DNA of 51,010 nt, taken from positions 1 through 51,010 of the forward strand of contig JADJMG010000033.1 of NCBI GenBank assembly GCA_016709725.1, read 5' to 3'. A program made the position numbers and the translations under genes. The notes under the pieces were generated by a model that was not told the DNA's origin, ran no database searches, and saw only the letters and a list, made by a program, of their open reading frames with translations. This document shows positions 28,316-40,545 of this stretch, piece by piece (within the stretch, counting starts at the first letter, position 1; every line of letters begins with the position of its first letter). This stretch comes from Bacteroidota bacterium (lineage in GTDB: Bacteria > Bacteroidota > Bacteroidia > AKYH767-A > OLB10).

Positions 28316-29943
28316 ATGCACTCTAAAAGCAATTACTCACAACCGGTTCACCAAGGATTTTTCCTGATGACTTTATTGATGGTATTTTCTTTTTTTCAAG
28401 GGTCTGCAGCTAGCGGCAGGACTGACACACTTCCTCCTATCAAAATTTCAAATTTTAATTTTGATAAGGTAGATGGATTGATATCCAACGAAAGAGAAAT
28501 CAGAGCAGGCTTATTGTATGATGTAGAGCGAAATAAAATCCTTTGGGAAAAAGAGATGGACTCCCTGCTCCCATTGCTTCTTTAACCAAAATGATGGTTT
28601 GTTTACTAGCGATTGAAGATTTGAATTCAGGATCAATTTGCCTCGACGATCGAATCACGGTGACTAGAACTTACAAAAAGAGATTACGTCGGAGACGTTA
28701 TACAACCTATACCGTTGAAGAAAAATATTACTTTGAAGATTTACTTAAAATGGCACTCGTTGCTTCACACAATGAGAGTACCGTTTGGATTGCTAAACAT
28801 TGTTCGGGAGATGTAAGTACGTTTGTAAGTCGGATGAATGCAAAAGCTATTGAATTGGGCATGACTCAAACTCAATACTACAATACTTCTGGATTACCAG
28901 GAGGACGATCAGCGCCAGATAATAGTAGCACGGCACGGGATCAACTTCTTTTAGGGATCGAGATGCTAAAATATCCTAAGCTCGTTGAGATTTCATCGAT
29001 CCCATTCATAAACATTAACAATGGAAAAGGGAATATTAGTTTCCGGAATCACAATGGACTTGTCATCAACTATGGTCAAGAAGTAGATGGGATTAAAACG
29101 GGATATACTAGAGCTGCTGGATTTTGCTTGGTAGCTTCTGCTAAACGTGGGGAACATCGATTGATTAGTGTGGTTTTTGGATGCCGAGGTCCGTGGATTA
29201 GAAACGGAATTGTAGCGAACATGATGAACACCTATTACGACGCCATCAAGTTAGGTCGCTTAGGAGAAACCAATCCTGAATTAAACGATTCGAAATTATT
29301 TTTAGATAGTGTTCAACGTGGACTTGCTTTTATCCGACCACATATCGAATTAAAAGCTCCTGACAATGCGAGTGATGAAAGCTATGCATACACCTATAAA
29401 ACGGTTACTCAAAAAGTAAAAAAGGGGCATCGTGTTCGGAATGGTGAAAGCTTAGGAAAAATTGCTAATCGATATAATGTAACCGTAAACGAATTATCGA
29501 AGTGGAATAAACTGAGAAGTTCAACTATTCGTCCTGGACAAACCTTGTACGTTTATTCAACGGTGAAGAAAAGAATTCAAGTGAAGTTAGTAGTGGATCC
29601 AGAAGAAAGTGTAGCTGATTTAGAAACCACTCCCGATTCCACAGAGCAAATTGAAACTACCTTAAAGAGCGAGCACACACCTCATAAAAATGGCGAGTTA
29701 AAATCAGATTCAACGATAGAAACTAAAGATTCGATAAAACAAGTTCCTTCCAAAAAGCGAAGCGAAATTTCCAAAACAAAAAGCGAGTTTATTTATCATA
29801 TTGTTCAGCCTGGAGATACTTTATGGAATATCGCACAACGCTATCGCACTGATTTAAAGGAATTGAAGAAAATCAATAAAATTGGCAGATCGAATGGAAT
29901 TCGAAGTGGAACAAAACTTAAAATTCCAGTAAACGGCGGATAA
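28316..29943 (+). CDS. D-alanyl-D-alanine carboxypeptidase (S11-type) with two LysM domains
   Basis: Two frames join at about 28562, where one base is missing or extra in GACTCCCTGCTCCC, giving about 542 residues. An N-terminal hydrophobic segment (about 16-35) exports the protein. The penicillin-binding fold follows: SLTK (ASLTKMMVCLLAIEDL), the SxN motif SHNES, and the KTG motif in GIKTGYTRAAGFCLVA. Two LysM domains sit at the C-terminus (about 370-415, KKGHRVRNGESLGKIANRY; about 495-540, YHIVQPGDTLWNIAQRY), separated by a Ser/Thr/Glu-rich linker. It should trim peptidoglycan stem peptides while anchored to the wall. A fusion of S11 peptidase with LysM is typical of Bacteroidota. It is followed 34 bp later by DUF4468. 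Confidence 0.9.
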
Positions 29944-29976
29944 TTTATTTTCGTATTTTTACGTTTAATAAAAGCC

Positions 29977-30530
29977 ATGCAAAAACAAATCTTAATGGTG
30001 ATGATGGTGTTGTTACTAACGCCCATTGCCAACTTCGCACAAGAGAATACGACGACACTACCTCTTGATCCTAAAACAAATCTTATCAGTTTCACCGAAG
30101 TGAAAGAAGTAGGAAATACTTCTTCCATGGAGTTATACCAACGTGCGTTGGCATGGGCATCTACTTTTTATAAAAATCCGACGGATGTAATTCGTGAACG
30201 CGATTCTGTAAATGGATCTATTCTTTGCAAAGCAAGATTTAAAATTTCTAATCCTGCCGATAAGAAACTCCCGTAACAGATGCGGGTAATGTGATGTATA
30301 CTTTAAAACTTCAATTTAAGGAGGGGCGTTACCGTTATGAATTGACGGAGATAAACTGGAAGCAACAATCGTATTTTGCGTCGGAGCGATGGATGGACAA
30401 AACATCAAGTTCTTACCAACCCAATTTCGAATCCTATTTACAACAAACTCAAACGGAAGTAAATCGTATTTTATCGAGTTTAGAGAAAGCAATGACAACT
30501 GCGCCATCTGCTAAAACTGATGATTGGTAG
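29977..30530 (+). CDS. DUF4468 secreted protein
   Basis: Two frames join near 30268 (AAACTCCCGTAAC should read KKxPVTDAGNV) to give about 184 residues. There is a signal peptide ending IANFAQ, then FTEVKEVGNTSSMELYQRAL, WASTFYKNPTDVIRERDSVN and SILCKARFKI, then MYTLKLQFKEGRYRYELTEI. This matches DUF4468, a Bacteroidota family with a TATA-box-binding-protein-like fold, probably periplasmic. The C-terminal third is helical (YQPNFESYLQQTQTEVNRIL). Function is unknown. The frame break is again a single base. Confidence 0.85.
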
Positions 30531-30560
30531 TTATATTATAATTTTATAAATCCTCCTCCT

Positions 30561-30750
30561 TTCTGCGCCTGCCGGCAGGCAGGCAGGCCTTAGCGAGAAA
30601 TTTTATGAACTTTAATTTAGCAATACTAATTATCAAATCAAAAAAGTAAATGTTGAATGCTATTGTTCAGTCTAAAGTGACTCAAAGTTTTCACTCTGCC
30701 AAATTTTCTCGCTAAAGCTTCTACGCTAATATTTCTCGCTAAGGCGCAGA
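30561..30750. repeat. Inverted dispersed repeats with a 20-bp palindromic insert
   Basis: ATTTCTCGCTAAGGCGCAGA at 30731-30750 is the inverted partner of a copy at 30562-30601. In that copy the sequence is interrupted exactly between TCTGCGC and CTTAGCGAGAAAT by a 20-bp GC-rich stretch built from CTGCCGGCAG and repeated GGCAGG. Further partial copies (TTTCTCGCTAAAG near 30704, GGCGCTAAG near 30751) surround them. No gene lies in 30531-30801. The GCGCCTTAGCGAGAAA type is a common intergenic repeat in many genomes. Confidence 0.6.
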
Positions 30751-30801
30751 GGCGCTAAGCCATTCGGTCGCTTTCTCTTCGCTAAAGTTGCTCACAAAGT
30801 C

Positions 30802-31977
30802 TTATTGTATTCGTTTACACTTCACGTGATCATGAAATTGGGGTTGATGGACGTTTATATTTTCCAATAACACCAATCCAGGATTATATCCAACTTTAAT
30901 TTTACCAACTACATTGTCGATACCAAGAAATGCAGCACCGTTCGCTGTGGCGGCTTTTACGAGTAATTCAAAGGGGATTGATGGGAAATGTTTGTGAATA
31001 CACTTTATTTCTTTTAGAATCGACAATTGCGTATTGGAGGCTAGACTATCTGTGCCAATGGTGATGGTACAATTATTCTTATACATCAAATCGACTGGTG
31101 GAACTTTATTATTGATAAAAAGATTCGCTCCAATACAAACACACCAAAACAAATTAGAATGGATACTATTTGCTTGTTGAATTTCCTCCTCCGTAGTATA
31201 GGTATTATGGACGAGTTGTAATTTATTTTGAGGGAAGAGCGGTAATAGTTTTTGTAGAGGAGAAACTTCACCAAAAGGAATAAAGTCGGCAAATGAAATT
31301 CCATTGTCGTTAAAAAATTCTGTCAAAGGTCCTGATTTATCTCTACAAAACTGCAATTCATCCAGCGACTCTTGCATGTGGATGGTAAGGGGATCATTGG
31401 CATCTACATTTTTAAAAAGCAAATTCAATAATTCGGCAGGACAAGAATACGGCGCATGTGGAGTTAATGAAGCTTTCCCATTCTTTCCTTTCAAAAACTC
31501 TTGCTGAAGAGCCAATCCCTTCTCCACAATTGCATTTGCAAAAGTGGGATTCAATCCCAGCAATTCAATAAACGTATGATAATAAATCTTACTCTCTGCT
31601 TTTACAATAGTTGATCTGTTAAAGTTTGAAATATCGCCAACCGCAACAATCCCCTGATTCCACATTTCGTTATCGGCAGCATACATTAAAGAGATCTGCT
31701 TTGCATCTTCTGTTTGAAATCGTTTTGAAAACAGTTGTTGAATGAATCCCTTCATTCCCTCTTTGTTGGGCGTTAACTCATTCTTCAAATGAGACAACTC
31801 CAAATGACAATGTGTATTCACAAAACCTGGAACTAATACACCCTCTAAAAAAACTGCATCATCCTTAAATTCATTTGCAATCTCTGCAATGGTGCCATCA
31901 GGTAAAACAGATACACACACATTAGAAAGTGCGGGACCATTGTTTGTTATTAGTAAAGGGGTATTGTATTTTAACAC
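30802..31977 (-). CDS. Amidohydrolase-superfamily metal-dependent hydrolase
   Basis: 391 residues with the superfamily's metal ligands: VPGFVNTHCHLELSH (HxH pair) near 50-65, LTPHAPYSCP near 170, LTIHMQESLDELQFCR (His and Glu) near 195, and TIGTDSLASN (Asp) near 320. A small beta-sandwich is formed by the N-terminal (about 1-48) and C-terminal ends, as in chlorohydrolase/cytosine-deaminase-like enzymes (TrzA/AtzB/SsnA group). These remove an amino or chloro group from heterocycles or deoxyribonucleoside-type substrates; the substrate here is unknown. The gene is intact and appears monocistronic. Confidence 0.88.
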   Translation of the reverse strand: MLKYNTPLLITNNGPALSNVCVSVLPDGTIAEIANEFKDDAVFLEGVLVPGFVNTHCHLELSHLKNELTPNKEGMKGFIQQLFSKRFQTEDAKQISLMYAADNEMWNQGIVAVGDISNFNRSTIVKAESKIYYHTFIELLGLNPTFANAIVEKGLALQQEFLKGKNGKASLTPHAPYSCPAELLNLLFKNVDANDPLTIHMQESLDELQFCRDKSGPLTEFFNDNGISFADFIPFGEVSPLQKLLPLFPQNKLQLVHNTYTTEEEIQQANSIHSNLFWCVCIGANLFINNKVPPVDLMYKNNCTITIGTDSLASNTQLSILKEIKCIHKHFPSIPFELLVKAATANGAAFLGIDNVVGKIKVGYNPGLVLLENINVHQPQFHDHVKCKRIQ

Positions 31978-32016
31978 GGGACAAATTTAATGATTATTAT
32001 AACAATAGTTATTTAG

Positions 32017-32130
32017 AGAAAAGTTTATGACGCTTATCAGGTTGAAATAAACGGAGAACTGATGATAAGGAAAAAAATTATAAATGTAGAAACTGAAAAA
32101 GATTTATCTTTTGTTAAGCAAGAAAATTAG
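32017..32130 (+). pseudogene. 3' fragment of an unidentified gene beside a solo IS end
   Basis: A 37-codon frame with no start codon: REKVYDAYQVEINGELMIRK then KIINVETEKDLSFVKQEN, stop at 32128-32130. The composition is that of a real protein C-terminus. It begins right after a stop at 32014-32016 and is followed after 33 bp by an IS21-type terminus, so it is probably what is left of a gene cut by an IS insertion and deletion. The family is not recognised. Confidence 0.3.
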
Positions 32131-32163
32131 TGTAAAAAAGTGCTACATGAAAATGTTCATAAC

Positions 32164-32238
32164 AAGGGGTCAGTTTGCTCCGAAACAAAGGGGTCAGTTT
32201 ACTCCGAAATGGAGGAGTCAATTTGGGAGGAATATTCA
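32164..32238. mobile_element. Solo IS21-type terminus with three direct repeats
   Basis: Three tandem units of about 24-26 bp contain GGGGTCAGTTTGCTCCGAAA, GGGGTCAGTTTACTCCGAAA and, diverged, GGAGTCAATTTGGGAGGAAT. Multiple direct repeats of this GGTCA-TTT-CTCCGAA type, ending in GGAATATTCA at 32238, are the pattern of IS21-family ends that bind IstA. No istA or istB gene is present, so this is a one-ended remnant in the intergenic space between the amidohydrolase gene and the T9SS gene at 32287. The family assignment is from pattern memory. Confidence 0.5.
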
Positions 32239-32286
32239 ACCTTGATAGTAATTATTACTTATAAAAAAATGTTTGCGTATTTTCAA

Positions 32287-33821
32287 TTAATTAACCACAA
32301 CCTTCTTCACCACCCTTCCTTCATTACAAAGTATCTCCAATAAGTAAAGCCCTTTTGAAAGATTAGGGATGTCCAATGTGAATGCATTTCCGAAATTTCT
32401 TTTTTCTTGAAAAAGCATTTGACCCTGCATGTTGTAAAAGTTACATTGGATTTCTTCACAGGTTCTTCCTAAACTAACATTTACTGAGTTTTGTGTTGGG
32501 TTGGGAAATATTGATACTTGACTTGCTTGCCATTCTTCAACTCCTACACTCAACGTATCGCACACACTCCCTGCAACAGGACCGAGACGGTAATTTGGAT
32601 AATAAGGTGTTGAGGCGAAATGTTGATTAACAATATTTAACCCTCCATATATAAAATCACTGGCTAAACCGAAAGAATCAGGTGCATTGAAATAGGAAAG
32701 TTCTTGACAGCCGTACGAAGGGGGATAATAAATCCGTCCATCTGCTGCAAGTGCACCAAAAGGATACTGGGTCTTAATGTTAGTTATACTGGGTGTGTCA
32801 CAAATTGAGGTGGAAAATGCGGTATCAGCTACCACCGTTCGGCTAGCCTGAACAGCACCGGGTGTTTGTATATTCAACAAATCATATTGGAAAATCTTCA
32901 CTCGCTCCGTCGAATATAAAAACCGAGAATCTGGTGAAAAATCAGCATCTTCACAACCATGGTTGGGGTTGTTAGGATTGGATATGATTTGATGATTTGA
33001 AAGTAATCCTGTGCATCTGTCAAAATTCATCAATACAATATCATGTGCATACCCCGAAAAACCAATATTACCAGCTACGATTTCACCATTGGGACTAAAG
33101 CAATAGATATCTAATAGTCTAGCCTGATTATCTAACCCGATTAACTGATAACCCATAGGCTGTATGCCAGCAGGTGTTAATAGAAACTTATAAAATCTGT
33201 TTTTATAATGCTTCTTTACCATAATCCACCAATCCCTGCCATTGGCATGTTTAGTAACTGCAAGACCCCCACCCCAGTTAGTCAAAGTATCCGTTACAAT
33301 AATTTGGTTCAAACCAATAAAACCACCGTTTCCGTTATTTAATGTTTTATCAAATACAGAATAGTATAAGTGCCTTGGTAAAATATAGGAAATCCATCCC
33401 GGCGTACCTATGGGCAATGTGAACTCCTTGGTGGTGTGCAATAATACATAACGGTTGGTATCGCCCGGCCAAGGCAAAAACATGCAGCCACGTGCTTGAA
33501 GCGTACCTCGAAACATTCCATTTGTATCCATTGGAGGAACCAAATAACCCCTGGTATAAAATCTAGGTTGCGGTCAAATAAACGATAGCCGTTTGTATAA
33601 AAAAGAAGATTTCCGACTGAATCACAAATACTAGCATTTTCAAACGACATGGGTACATATTTACTAGTAACATTTACCACTGGAGTTTGCCCGTTGTTGA
33701 AATCTAAAATTACATTATTATAATATTGATTATTTCCACTACAAAGCACCCATTTAGCATCGTGATACTGCGCCTTAATAGGTGTGTATATAATCAAAAA
33801 TAATAAAGTTAAATATTTCAT
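32287..33821 (-). CDS. T9SS-secreted protein with beta-propeller-like body
   Basis: Two frames join near 33545, where one G is missing in a G-run (should read DFIPGGYLVPPMDTNG). The start is the ATG at 33821, MKYLTLLFLIIYTPIKAQYH, a signal peptide. About 510 residues. The body has repeated YSTERVKIFQYDLLNIQTPG- and FSPNGEIVAGNIGFSGY-like stretches suggestive of a WD40/YVTN beta-propeller. The C-terminus is a type A sorting domain: SIFPNPTQNSVNVSLG, FYNMQGQMLFQ and LSKGLYLLEI. It starts 2 bp after the TAG of the giant gene upstream, so the two are one operon. Function is unknown; probably a cell-surface or released protein. Confidence 0.8.
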
Positions 33822-33823
33822 GG

Positions 33824-36800
33824 CTATTTTACTATTATCAACTTTTTCGTGATTCCACATCTCCGTTTAAAACAACCTCAACGAGATATACTCCAGGGAG
33901 GAAATTTCCAAGTACCAAGTTACTTAATTTTCCTGACAATTGATATGAATTAATTAATTGTCCCTGCATAGTGTATATTTTTACGTACAACAGACCCAAA
34001 TATTCATCATTCCACTTGTTCAATTCTATCGTTACTTCGTCTAAAGCTGGGTTGGGGTACAATTTTATATTCAAGTCGGGGATTACTACTTGATTCGATT
34101 GACTCACTCTGCTTGAATTATTGCATAGCTCTTCGTCTTCTAAATACTCATCAAACCATTCTACTATCCATTTACGCGCCCAGGCCACCACCGGCCCATA
34201 TTCTTTCATACAAAGATGGGCTAAATTCACCATCATGGCACTGTCTTCCGAAGTAATAATAGTAGATGTCCATGGCCCATACTTTAAAACAAAGATCTGG
34301 TAATCTCGTTCAGAATTACCCATTTCAGTTGTAAGGTCTAGATTACTCAATGCTTCAATCAATTCATCTGCTTTCACGATCAATAATATATTCCCATGAT
34401 TTACTAAAGAGTCAACTACCACAAACAATGAATCAATTATAATTGAATACTCGTCACGTGTCCTTAATAGATCCAAACTGTCGTTATAGGAAAGTCCTGT
34501 TGATAACAAACTATCTAATATTTGTATAAGTCTTAAATTTGTATCTATGAGTTGTGAATATACTGTTGCTTCATCAAATGAAGAGGATGCAGAAGAATAA
34601 ATATTTCGGATGGCTGAATCCATTAACGCTAATTTCATACCATCAGAGTCAGTATTACTAATCCAAAAAGCCATCATGGATGAATCGCTCTCCTTTAAAG
34701 ATGGATGGTAAACAAGTTTCTGTATCAACTGCCGCTTCAACTGATTTTTATAGTTTTCATCAAGTTCAACATTTTCTAAAGAGTCAGCAATGAAATAGTC
34801 CCATGATGTAATTATAGCAGATTCGCCATGATTTATATTTTCGCATATAGGATCAACATTGGTGCCTGTAGGATCTATAAGAATTGAACCTGACCCATTC
34901 ACGCCTCCGTTGTTAAAGGGGTTATAATCACATCCTGTCGGAGTGGGCGGAAGGCTTGGAGGGATTAAAAAAGAAGCGGAAGAACCTGGATCCACGAATA
35001 TAGCTTCATTGTTAAATGTACCGCACCACTTGTTAAATTTATCATCTTGTGACCCCATAATAGTTCCTATTAAATTCAATCCTCTATTGCCATCGCGCAT
35101 TACATTAAAACCAAATCTCATATTTGTACTATTCTGTTCCATTTGAATATCGGAACTGCAATAATTAACCTCGTTACATATATATACGTTTTCAATTTGG
35201 TTCAATAAGCCACCTGCACTTATATCAATTCCTATCCGTGAAAAAGGCAATGAGTTATTATCTCCATAAATTTGGTTAACCACAACGTTAATATCATCGC
35301 ATCCTTGTAGTATTATACCACGTTGCCAACTTGATCCATTAAGAAAAAATATCATTTTCCCCAACATCGGTATAAGAAGTCCCCGCCGCATAAATTCCTT
35401 GTCGCAGAAAATTTAGATGAATTGTATTATCTCTCTCATAAAAGTAGCTGCCAACAAAACGGTTTCCACAACATTAATAGCGCCTCTAAATCCGCCAAAA
35501 GAACCCATTGCAGTAATATCAGTAAATTCGTTGTAAAAAAAAGATGTACTGAATGCTGCTGGGCTGTTTAAAACACGCACTCCAGAACGACCGTATTTAA
35601 TATTATTATCAGAAATCTCCATAACGTTTACTAAAAAATGAGGGGGCAATGCGGTTGCCCTTATACCATCCACCACGTAACCTATTACACTTTCTCTTAC
35701 AACTGGTGCTAAGCGATGGGTTCTGATTCCATAAAAACAATTGGTAATATTGTTGCCAAAGGTTTGGCCAAGACCATTCTCAAATACCCTAATATTCCCT
35801 GTACTAAATCCCGTTGTAGCATAAATTCCGGAACCATTTATTTGGTCAAAAGGTTGACAAGGATCATTCCAGCAATTTTCAATATCTGTTTGTACAACCC
35901 TTAAAAAAGTATTTGTAGAATGAATACCAAACATAGCGTCTTGAATACTTGACCTTCCATTCAACAGAGTAGAACCAACATTATTGACGCCAGCGAAATT
36001 CAAAACAATACCTGCAAAAGGCATTGCATTACATGAAGACGTATTCCCAGAAGGAGGGGATTGATTAATGTAATCGGCGAGAGAATTATATAATGAGTTT
36101 GTAGGCGCTAAACGTATAATTGATGATTCAAAAATTCTCGCATTTCCTCCAGAAAAGCACCTTGCACTCTTAATCCTACATAATTATCCCAAAATTGCGT
36201 CCCGCTGGAAATAAAGTACCCTCCTCCACTGTTCACATCAATGGCGTACTGGCCACCTTGTAGAATTGAGTTATTTGAAATAATATTTCCAGATTGTTGT
36301 ATGGTTATACTTTTCCAGAAACGATCACATGGATGAATGTACACATTATCTAAAGTAAGTGTGAATCCTGGCAATACACGGATTTCAGCTCCATTGTCCA
36401 TTAGAATATTATTTCCATTCCAAGTTACATTTGAGTTTACAGTAAAAATTCCTGAAATTTTGAAAAAAGGAAAAAATGTACTAATTGTGTTAGAAAAACC
36501 GTCAATTATTGTTAATTCATTTTCCTGAGTACAACAACCATTTACTGAAAAGGTAGAGATGCTGGTACATCCATTTGTATTGGTTGATGTAACTTGTATT
36601 AAATAGTTCGATGAAGGATCAGAAAAAGTTGCATTAACGCTAGAAGATGAAACAGTAGTAAACGTAACTGTAGCACCAAAAGTTGAGAAAGTCGGATCAT
36701 AGCTCCATGAGTATGTAAATCCAGTTTGAGGATTATTTACAGCAAATAAACTAGTTTCGTCAACACAAGCAGAACTAGAACCCAAAATACTTGCAAGTGG

Positions 36801-39800
36801 TGGATTCGCACTACTTACTATGGTAACAGTTGCAATATCTGTACATCCGTCATCGTCTGTTACAGTTACCGCATAAGTTCCAGGGTTTAAATTGGAAATT
36901 GTAAATGGACTTGTACTAGTATTGAAATTGCCGCTTGCCGCTCCACCAGCTGTTTGTTGCCAGACAATATTATAGGGCGCTGTGCCATTTGTCAGATCAC
37001 CTGTAATAGAACCCACAGTAGCTGGCAAGCAGGCATTCTCTGCGGTTAGGTCTATAGTTAGGGAGCAGCAGGGTTCTATATTTATAACAACTTGGTCTGA
37101 AGCTGTACATCCACCAGGTGTAGAAACTGTAACTTCATAAACTTGCTGAACTGCGAATAAAGTGGGATTAGAATAGGTAAGGGTCGGAATTGCAACATTA
37201 CTATTATTAAGCACACCAAAAGCTGGATTGCCGCTTATTAAAATCCATTGAATAATGAATTGACCAGGGTAAATTTTTGTAAGGCACGTTAGTTCGCCTA
37301 AGTCATGAGTGCCTTGGCAGGTAAGGTTTAAATCATTCCCTGCACTAATAGAAATAGGTGTAAGGGAAACATCATCAATTAAATAATATGAATTGGATTT
37401 CAAACAACTGCCAGTGGGTGTAACTGATTGAATATTACTATTCGCGTCACTCCTAAAATTTCCTATAGTTACAAAATTTTCTCCTCCAATTGGAGAAGTG
37501 AAACAATTACCAACAATTGTCCAATTTACTGTTGAATTAATGTTTGAACTTGGATTTGTAATTGTATATTCGATTTGAGGAATAGGCGCAGGAGTAATTA
37601 TTCCAGTGCCCGTTTGAAGTAATTGATTTGTTGTTATAGCCATTCCCAAAGTACGAATAGAAGAAGGGCTATTGTCGGCCAGCACAGTATAAAATTGGCC
37701 GTAATACTGCTCCCCAGCAATTAAGCTATTCGTCATTTGCTGCTGTATATATTCTCTTCCATTGCTTCCAGATACATAAATTCCAACATAACCACTTACT
37801 GACGAAGGCGGTGTTGGTAGCATCGGAAACTTTGCATGATCTAATTGATAATTACACACAGCAGTATTTGGATTATTGACTGCATTTTGTGTAGGAATGC
37901 TGACCGTTAAACTTGAAGCATTAGAAGCATAATAATCGGGCGTAGGAGTGGTGGTCGAAGCTCCGCTGATCCAATTTTGTACAGCGGTAGTTACATATAA
38001 TGACCTCACACCTCCTGTGCTACCAGGAATCCAATTCTGGCTATAAAATCCAGAGTTTGAAATATAATTGCATATCAGTGGCGGAGCTTGAATATTAAGA
38101 GGAACCCCGCATTCATTATAAATGGAAGAAGCCAATGAAATTGTAAGTGAAGGAGAGTTTACACTCAAATTTTCTGCGCTAAATATTGAAAAAATTCCCG
38201 ACTCGCTTCCTTCAATGTATAAATTTTCTTTCGAAATTACATTAGCTCTATATGCTTTTGCTAATGAACTGTAAACAGTATCAACTAAAATAGTACACCC
38301 CGTTTCGGCAAGAATTATTAAACAAACCACCAGAACTATCCACAATTAATTTTCCTGTAATTTCAAAAATATATTTTTTCAAAGTATCATTAAAAATGGA
38401 CAATGAATCAATCATTAAATCGCCAAAAACTTTATAATATCCGCTCGGTAATGTATCAAGCTTTTCAATCGAATTTGACAAAGTGGTGGGTAGAAGAGAA
38501 CCAATTTTACCTAGAACATTTTCTAATTCTTGTTGTGCTTCCATTGTTGATCCCTGTGGTACAATTAATATTGAATCAGCGAAATCAATGTTTCCCGTAA
38601 ATACTACTGCATCCAATTTTACCATTTGAGTTTATTGATGGCGTAGTTGTTAGTATTCCATTTGTAAATAAACTAAACTCTTTCAAAACATTAAATTGGA
38701 TAGAATCCAATGTTAGATTAGAATTTGTTGTTGCTACAGAATAATAAGAAAATACAGTTGAATCTGCAGCGGTAATTTCTCCCATCAATACGGAGCCATT
38801 AGTTAATGATTTACCGCTATTTTTCCACAAACTTCCATTCCAGCCTGCTACACTTAAATTACTTGGTAAAGGAATTTCTTCGCTTGAATTACCCCAACTC
38901 AACGTTACTTTAATAGGACTACTTCCAGTGGTCCTTCTTACATGAAAAAAATTCATTAGGGCAAACTTTTATCAGTCCAGTATCTAAACTTGTGTTATTA
39001 GGAGGCGTTCTCTTTTAACTCCAACCTAACATTCTCAGTTACCAAAGATGGCGCAGAGATTCCGAACTTTCTAATACTTCCATTTTTACCAATGGGAAAA
39101 ATAAAACTTGTGTTACCAATCTTTTGCATGGGTCCATCCACATAACTTAAAATACTAGCTCCACTGCAAGTACTTCCAGCTTTTAAGGTGACTAGGTTAA
39201 TAGTGTCGGTATAAATAATGCCATTGGTTAGAGTTAAACTACTATCAATGGTTGCCGCTCTTTGTAACGTAACTCCATTTACGGTTTTATTCATTATTAA
39301 TTTACCAATTTTATAATCTGCACTTTACCAAATTCTTGAGATGCACTACCAATACACATTACAAAACCCGAACTATTATTGAATGTAACTTTTGAATTAT
39401 TGATAGTTACATCACCTTGAAATATTGTAGTGTCAACATACGCCACTTCGATTAATCCATTGCTTGTACTAAGGTAGCATCTCCACCAAAAGTGTCTCCA
39501 CTTGAATTAGCCAATCTTATTCTAGCTGCGTTTGATGCAACTGTTTGTAAATGTTGAATTATTAGCAAAATAATTACCTCCAGCAGAATAATCTGAAGTA
39601 CCTGTTTTGGTAAAAGAAGAAACGTTATTAAATGTACAACCGGATAATAATATGGATGTTGATGTACTTGTAAATGAACCATTAAATGTTGAATTGGTCA
39701 TATTCCAAAACGCTTGATATCGACAATGTTTGGAGCCGTACTACCTGTCTGCGTAAAATTTTGAATTACTAAGGTACCTGTGAATCCTGCACTTCAAATT

Positions 39801-40522
39801 GACATAGCCTTGCCAGATGCTAGTATTGAACTTCCAGCTCCTTGAGAACTGAAGCTAATACCAAATGAGGGAAGTAGAACTTATTTCAATGTTTCCGTTG
39901 AAATAAGTAGCCACACCATAAGAAAGTTGTAAATTACCAGAACCTGAAGGGGAAACATTTTAATTATAACATCATTGTTAAAGGTATCGGCATTAGTCAC
40001 TGCCAAACGTAAAGCAGTGGTCCTGAATTTTAAAGTAGTAACTCCGTTAAAAGTATTCCTCCGTCTCCAGTTCCAGTAGCAGAACCAATATGTTCGAAGG
40101 AAGCGGTATTATTAAATACACAACCATTCAATTTTATTTTGTCCTTTCGCAATTACCACAGCACCGAATGTAGTCCCGTTGAAATTCACCAACGCTGTAC
40201 AGTTCGCATCAAAGAGACCCAATATTAATTGTCCCTCCATTTAGTCCAGTTGAAGTAGTAATAGTTAGTGTATCACCTCCCAAATTAAGTACCCCAGAAT
40301 TTATAACTAATCTTTTTACAGTTTGATGTGCTGTAAGAGTTAGAGAATTTGTGGTTGAGTTAATATTAATTGTATCCGATGATCCTGGAACTCCACTTGA
40401 CGGACTCCAGTTACTGCTTGTACCCCAATTCGAATTTGTTGTACCTGTCCAGTGTAATTACCTGCGAATGCTGATAAATTTAAAATTATGCATGTTAATA
40501 AAATGCCTATGATATTTTTCAT
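33824..40522 (-). CDS. Giant T9SS surface protein (about 2,230 aa, many frame breaks)
   Basis: One gene read across at least ten breaks; adjoining pieces can be joined by single-base changes in several cases (near 38300, 38620 and 33843). It begins MKNIIGILLTCIILNLSAFA (signal peptide). The N-terminal 650 residues are low-complexity Thr/Ser/Asn/Ile-rich parallel-beta-helix text (about 40500-38600). Then comes an Ig/SprB-like block with PYNIVWQQTAGG and PGTYAVTVTDDDGCTDIATV. A second beta-helix follows (35.0-36.5 kb; short Asn/Gly turns). A helical coiled region with many Asp and Leu (34.2-34.8 kb) precedes the type A sorting domain LYPNPALDEVTIEL. The terminal frame needs one extra A to end in KKLIIVK at 33824. 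A stalk-type adhesin is the likeliest role. Breaks in 39.0-40.5 kb are dense. Confidence 0.7.
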
Positions 40523-40545
40523 GGAAGTGGATTTAAAGTTAAATT

